In this document: one piece after another, positions 6,356-7,067 of the stretch
Numbering within the stretch: position 1 is the first letter of the stretch
How the letters are laid out: each line of letters starts with the position of its first letter
Assembly: GCA_002343715.1 (NCBI GenBank)
Contig: DDSA01000117.1
Coordinates: 1-7,067 of the forward strand
DNA from: Phycisphaerales bacterium UBA2402
GTDB lineage: Bacteria > Planctomycetota > Phycisphaerae > Phycisphaerales > UBA1924
DNA length: 7,067 bases
Direction: 5' to 3'
Position numbers and translations under genes: made by a program
Notes under the pieces: model-generated
Databases searched by the model: none
Seen by the model: only the letters and a program-made list of their open reading frames with translations
What the model was told of the DNA's origin: nothing

Positions 6356-7067
6356 GTGCCTCCCAGCGCCTCCTGGACCATCACGACGCCCGCCACCGCG
6401 CCCGGCGCGGTGGCGATCGTGCAACTCACCGGCGACATCGAAGCGGCGATGCGAGACTGGGGCTGGTGCATTGTGCCTGTCGGGGGCATCGCCCTCCGCG
6501 ACCTCTTCGGCATCGACCGGGGCCTGGTTGTGCGCTGGACGACCGAGACGCTGCAACTCATGCCCCACGGCGGGCCGCGCATCCTGCGGAAACTGGCCCA
6601 GGCTCTTCTCGAAGCGGGCATCCCCGAATCCCCGCACCCCGATCCTCGCGCGCTCTACCCGGAGGCGACAACCGAGATCGAGGCCCGCATGCTCGCCACC
6701 CTCGCCCGGGCCGCCAGCCCGCTGGCCATCGACCTTCTGCTGGCGCAACCGCGCCGATGGGCGCAGCCCGGGGCCGCGAGCGACCCGGCACGCGACCGAA
6801 TCCTCAACCGGCTGATCGATCCTCCTCTCATCGCGGCGCTGGGCGGAGCGAACATCGGCAAGTCCACGCTCGCCAACGCGCTCGCGGGCCGGGCCGTCTC
6901 GGTCGTCGCCGATGAACCGGGCACGACCCGCGACCACGTGGGCATCACGCTCGACCTCGCCGGGCTGGTCGTTCGTTACATCGACACGCCCGGTGTGCGC
7001 GAGACCGATGACTCGATCGAGCGCGAAGCACAGGCGGCCTCCCTGACCGCCGCGGCGGGGGGGGGCC
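6356..7067 (+). CDS. MnmE-like GTPase with reduced N-terminal part, 3' partial
   Basis: Resembles MnmE (TrmE), the G protein that with MnmG modifies wobble uridine in tRNA. The window holds 237 codons. The N-terminus reads WTITTPATAPGAVAIVQLTG (residues 7-26), like the start of the folate-binding domain, and an HGGP motif follows, but the usual SYTGED/SFTGED segment is absent. The P-loop GGANIGKST is at 163-171 (Lys169; Asn166 fits the potassium-binding Asn of MnmE), the switch motif PGTTRD at 188-193, and DTPGVRET starts at Asp210, all strongly MnmE-like. The P-loop normally lies near residue 220-225, so about 55-60 residues of folate-binding and helical domain are missing. GTG at 6356 is chosen for its AGGG (6344-6347) 8 nt upstream and its short tail; an in-frame ATG at 6326 overlapping coaX is an alternative. 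The C-terminal helices and CxGK tail lie outside the window. Confidence 0.86.
   Translation, partial: MPPSASWTITTPATAPGAVAIVQLTGDIEAAMRDWGWCIVPVGGIALRDLFGIDRGLVVRWTTETLQLMPHGGPRILRKLAQALLEAGIPESPHPDPRALYPEATTEIEARMLATLARAASPLAIDLLLAQPRRWAQPGAASDPARDRILNRLIDPPLIAALGGANIGKSTLANALAGRAVSVVADEPGTTRDHVGITLDLAGLVVRYIDTPGVRETDDSIEREAQAASLTAAAGGG

Noticed and set aside
5428..6621. Minus-strand open frame of 397 codons opposite coaX and the start of the GTPase gene
   Set aside because: Low-complexity Gly/Arg/Asp-rich translation with no motif, lying opposite conserved coding frames; an antisense shadow.
6471..6915. Two plus-strand frames (6471-6815 and 6466-6915) inside the GTPase gene
   Set aside because: Arg/Pro/Ser-rich out-of-frame shadows; the frame beginning at 6356 carries the GTPase motifs.
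1..7067. CRISPR array, tRNA/rRNA, insertion sequence ends, riboswitch or attachment site
   Set aside because: No spaced direct repeats, transposase-like frame, terminal inverted repeats or recognisable structured RNA were seen by eye; the space outside genes totals only a few hundred bases.

Overview
This is a GC-rich window that is almost entirely coding, with no mobile element, RNA gene or repeat array visible. Several things suggest a planctomycete, probably of the Phycisphaerae type: the high GC content with strong G/C preference at third codon positions, the scarcity of Shine-Dalgarno sequences, a TolC-family protein with a lipobox, and an unusual pterin-synthase homologue. The lineage is inferred from general impression; no 16S or marker gene is present.

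Layout. The window opens inside a plus-strand gene for an M3-family zinc oligopeptidase (5' end missing, stop at 1626). It converges with a minus-strand pair: a TolC-family outer-membrane efflux protein (start at 3904 or 3964, stop at 2042) followed 12 nt later by a 6-pyruvoyl-tetrahydropterin-synthase/QueD homologue (2029 to 1643). A short divergent control region (about 3905-4035) separates this pair from a plus-strand run: a small proline-rich lipoprotein of unknown function (4036-4509), aspartate carbamoyltransferase pyrB (4536-5552), type III pantothenate kinase coaX (5575-6351) and a shortened MnmE-like GTPase (6356 to the end of the window, 3' end missing). Gaps in the run are 26, 22 and 4 nt, so co-transcription is likely. 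The longest stretch without a gene is about 130 nt.

How the genes fit together. PyrB (pyrimidines), CoaX (coenzyme A), the pterin enzyme (folate or queuosine-type chemistry) and the MnmE-like protein (tRNA wobble-uridine modification in its canonical form) are basic metabolism. The peptidase and efflux protein are ordinary cell-maintenance functions. I see no defence, secretion or mobile system.

The points most worth a second look are substitutions at textbook catalytic positions in otherwise well-conserved enzymes (the pterin synthase homologue and CoaX), the MnmE-like GTPase with a reduced N-terminal part, and a recurring TACNNT hexamer 5-6 nt upstream of three ATG starts that lack Shine-Dalgarno sequences, which looks like a signature of leaderless transcription.
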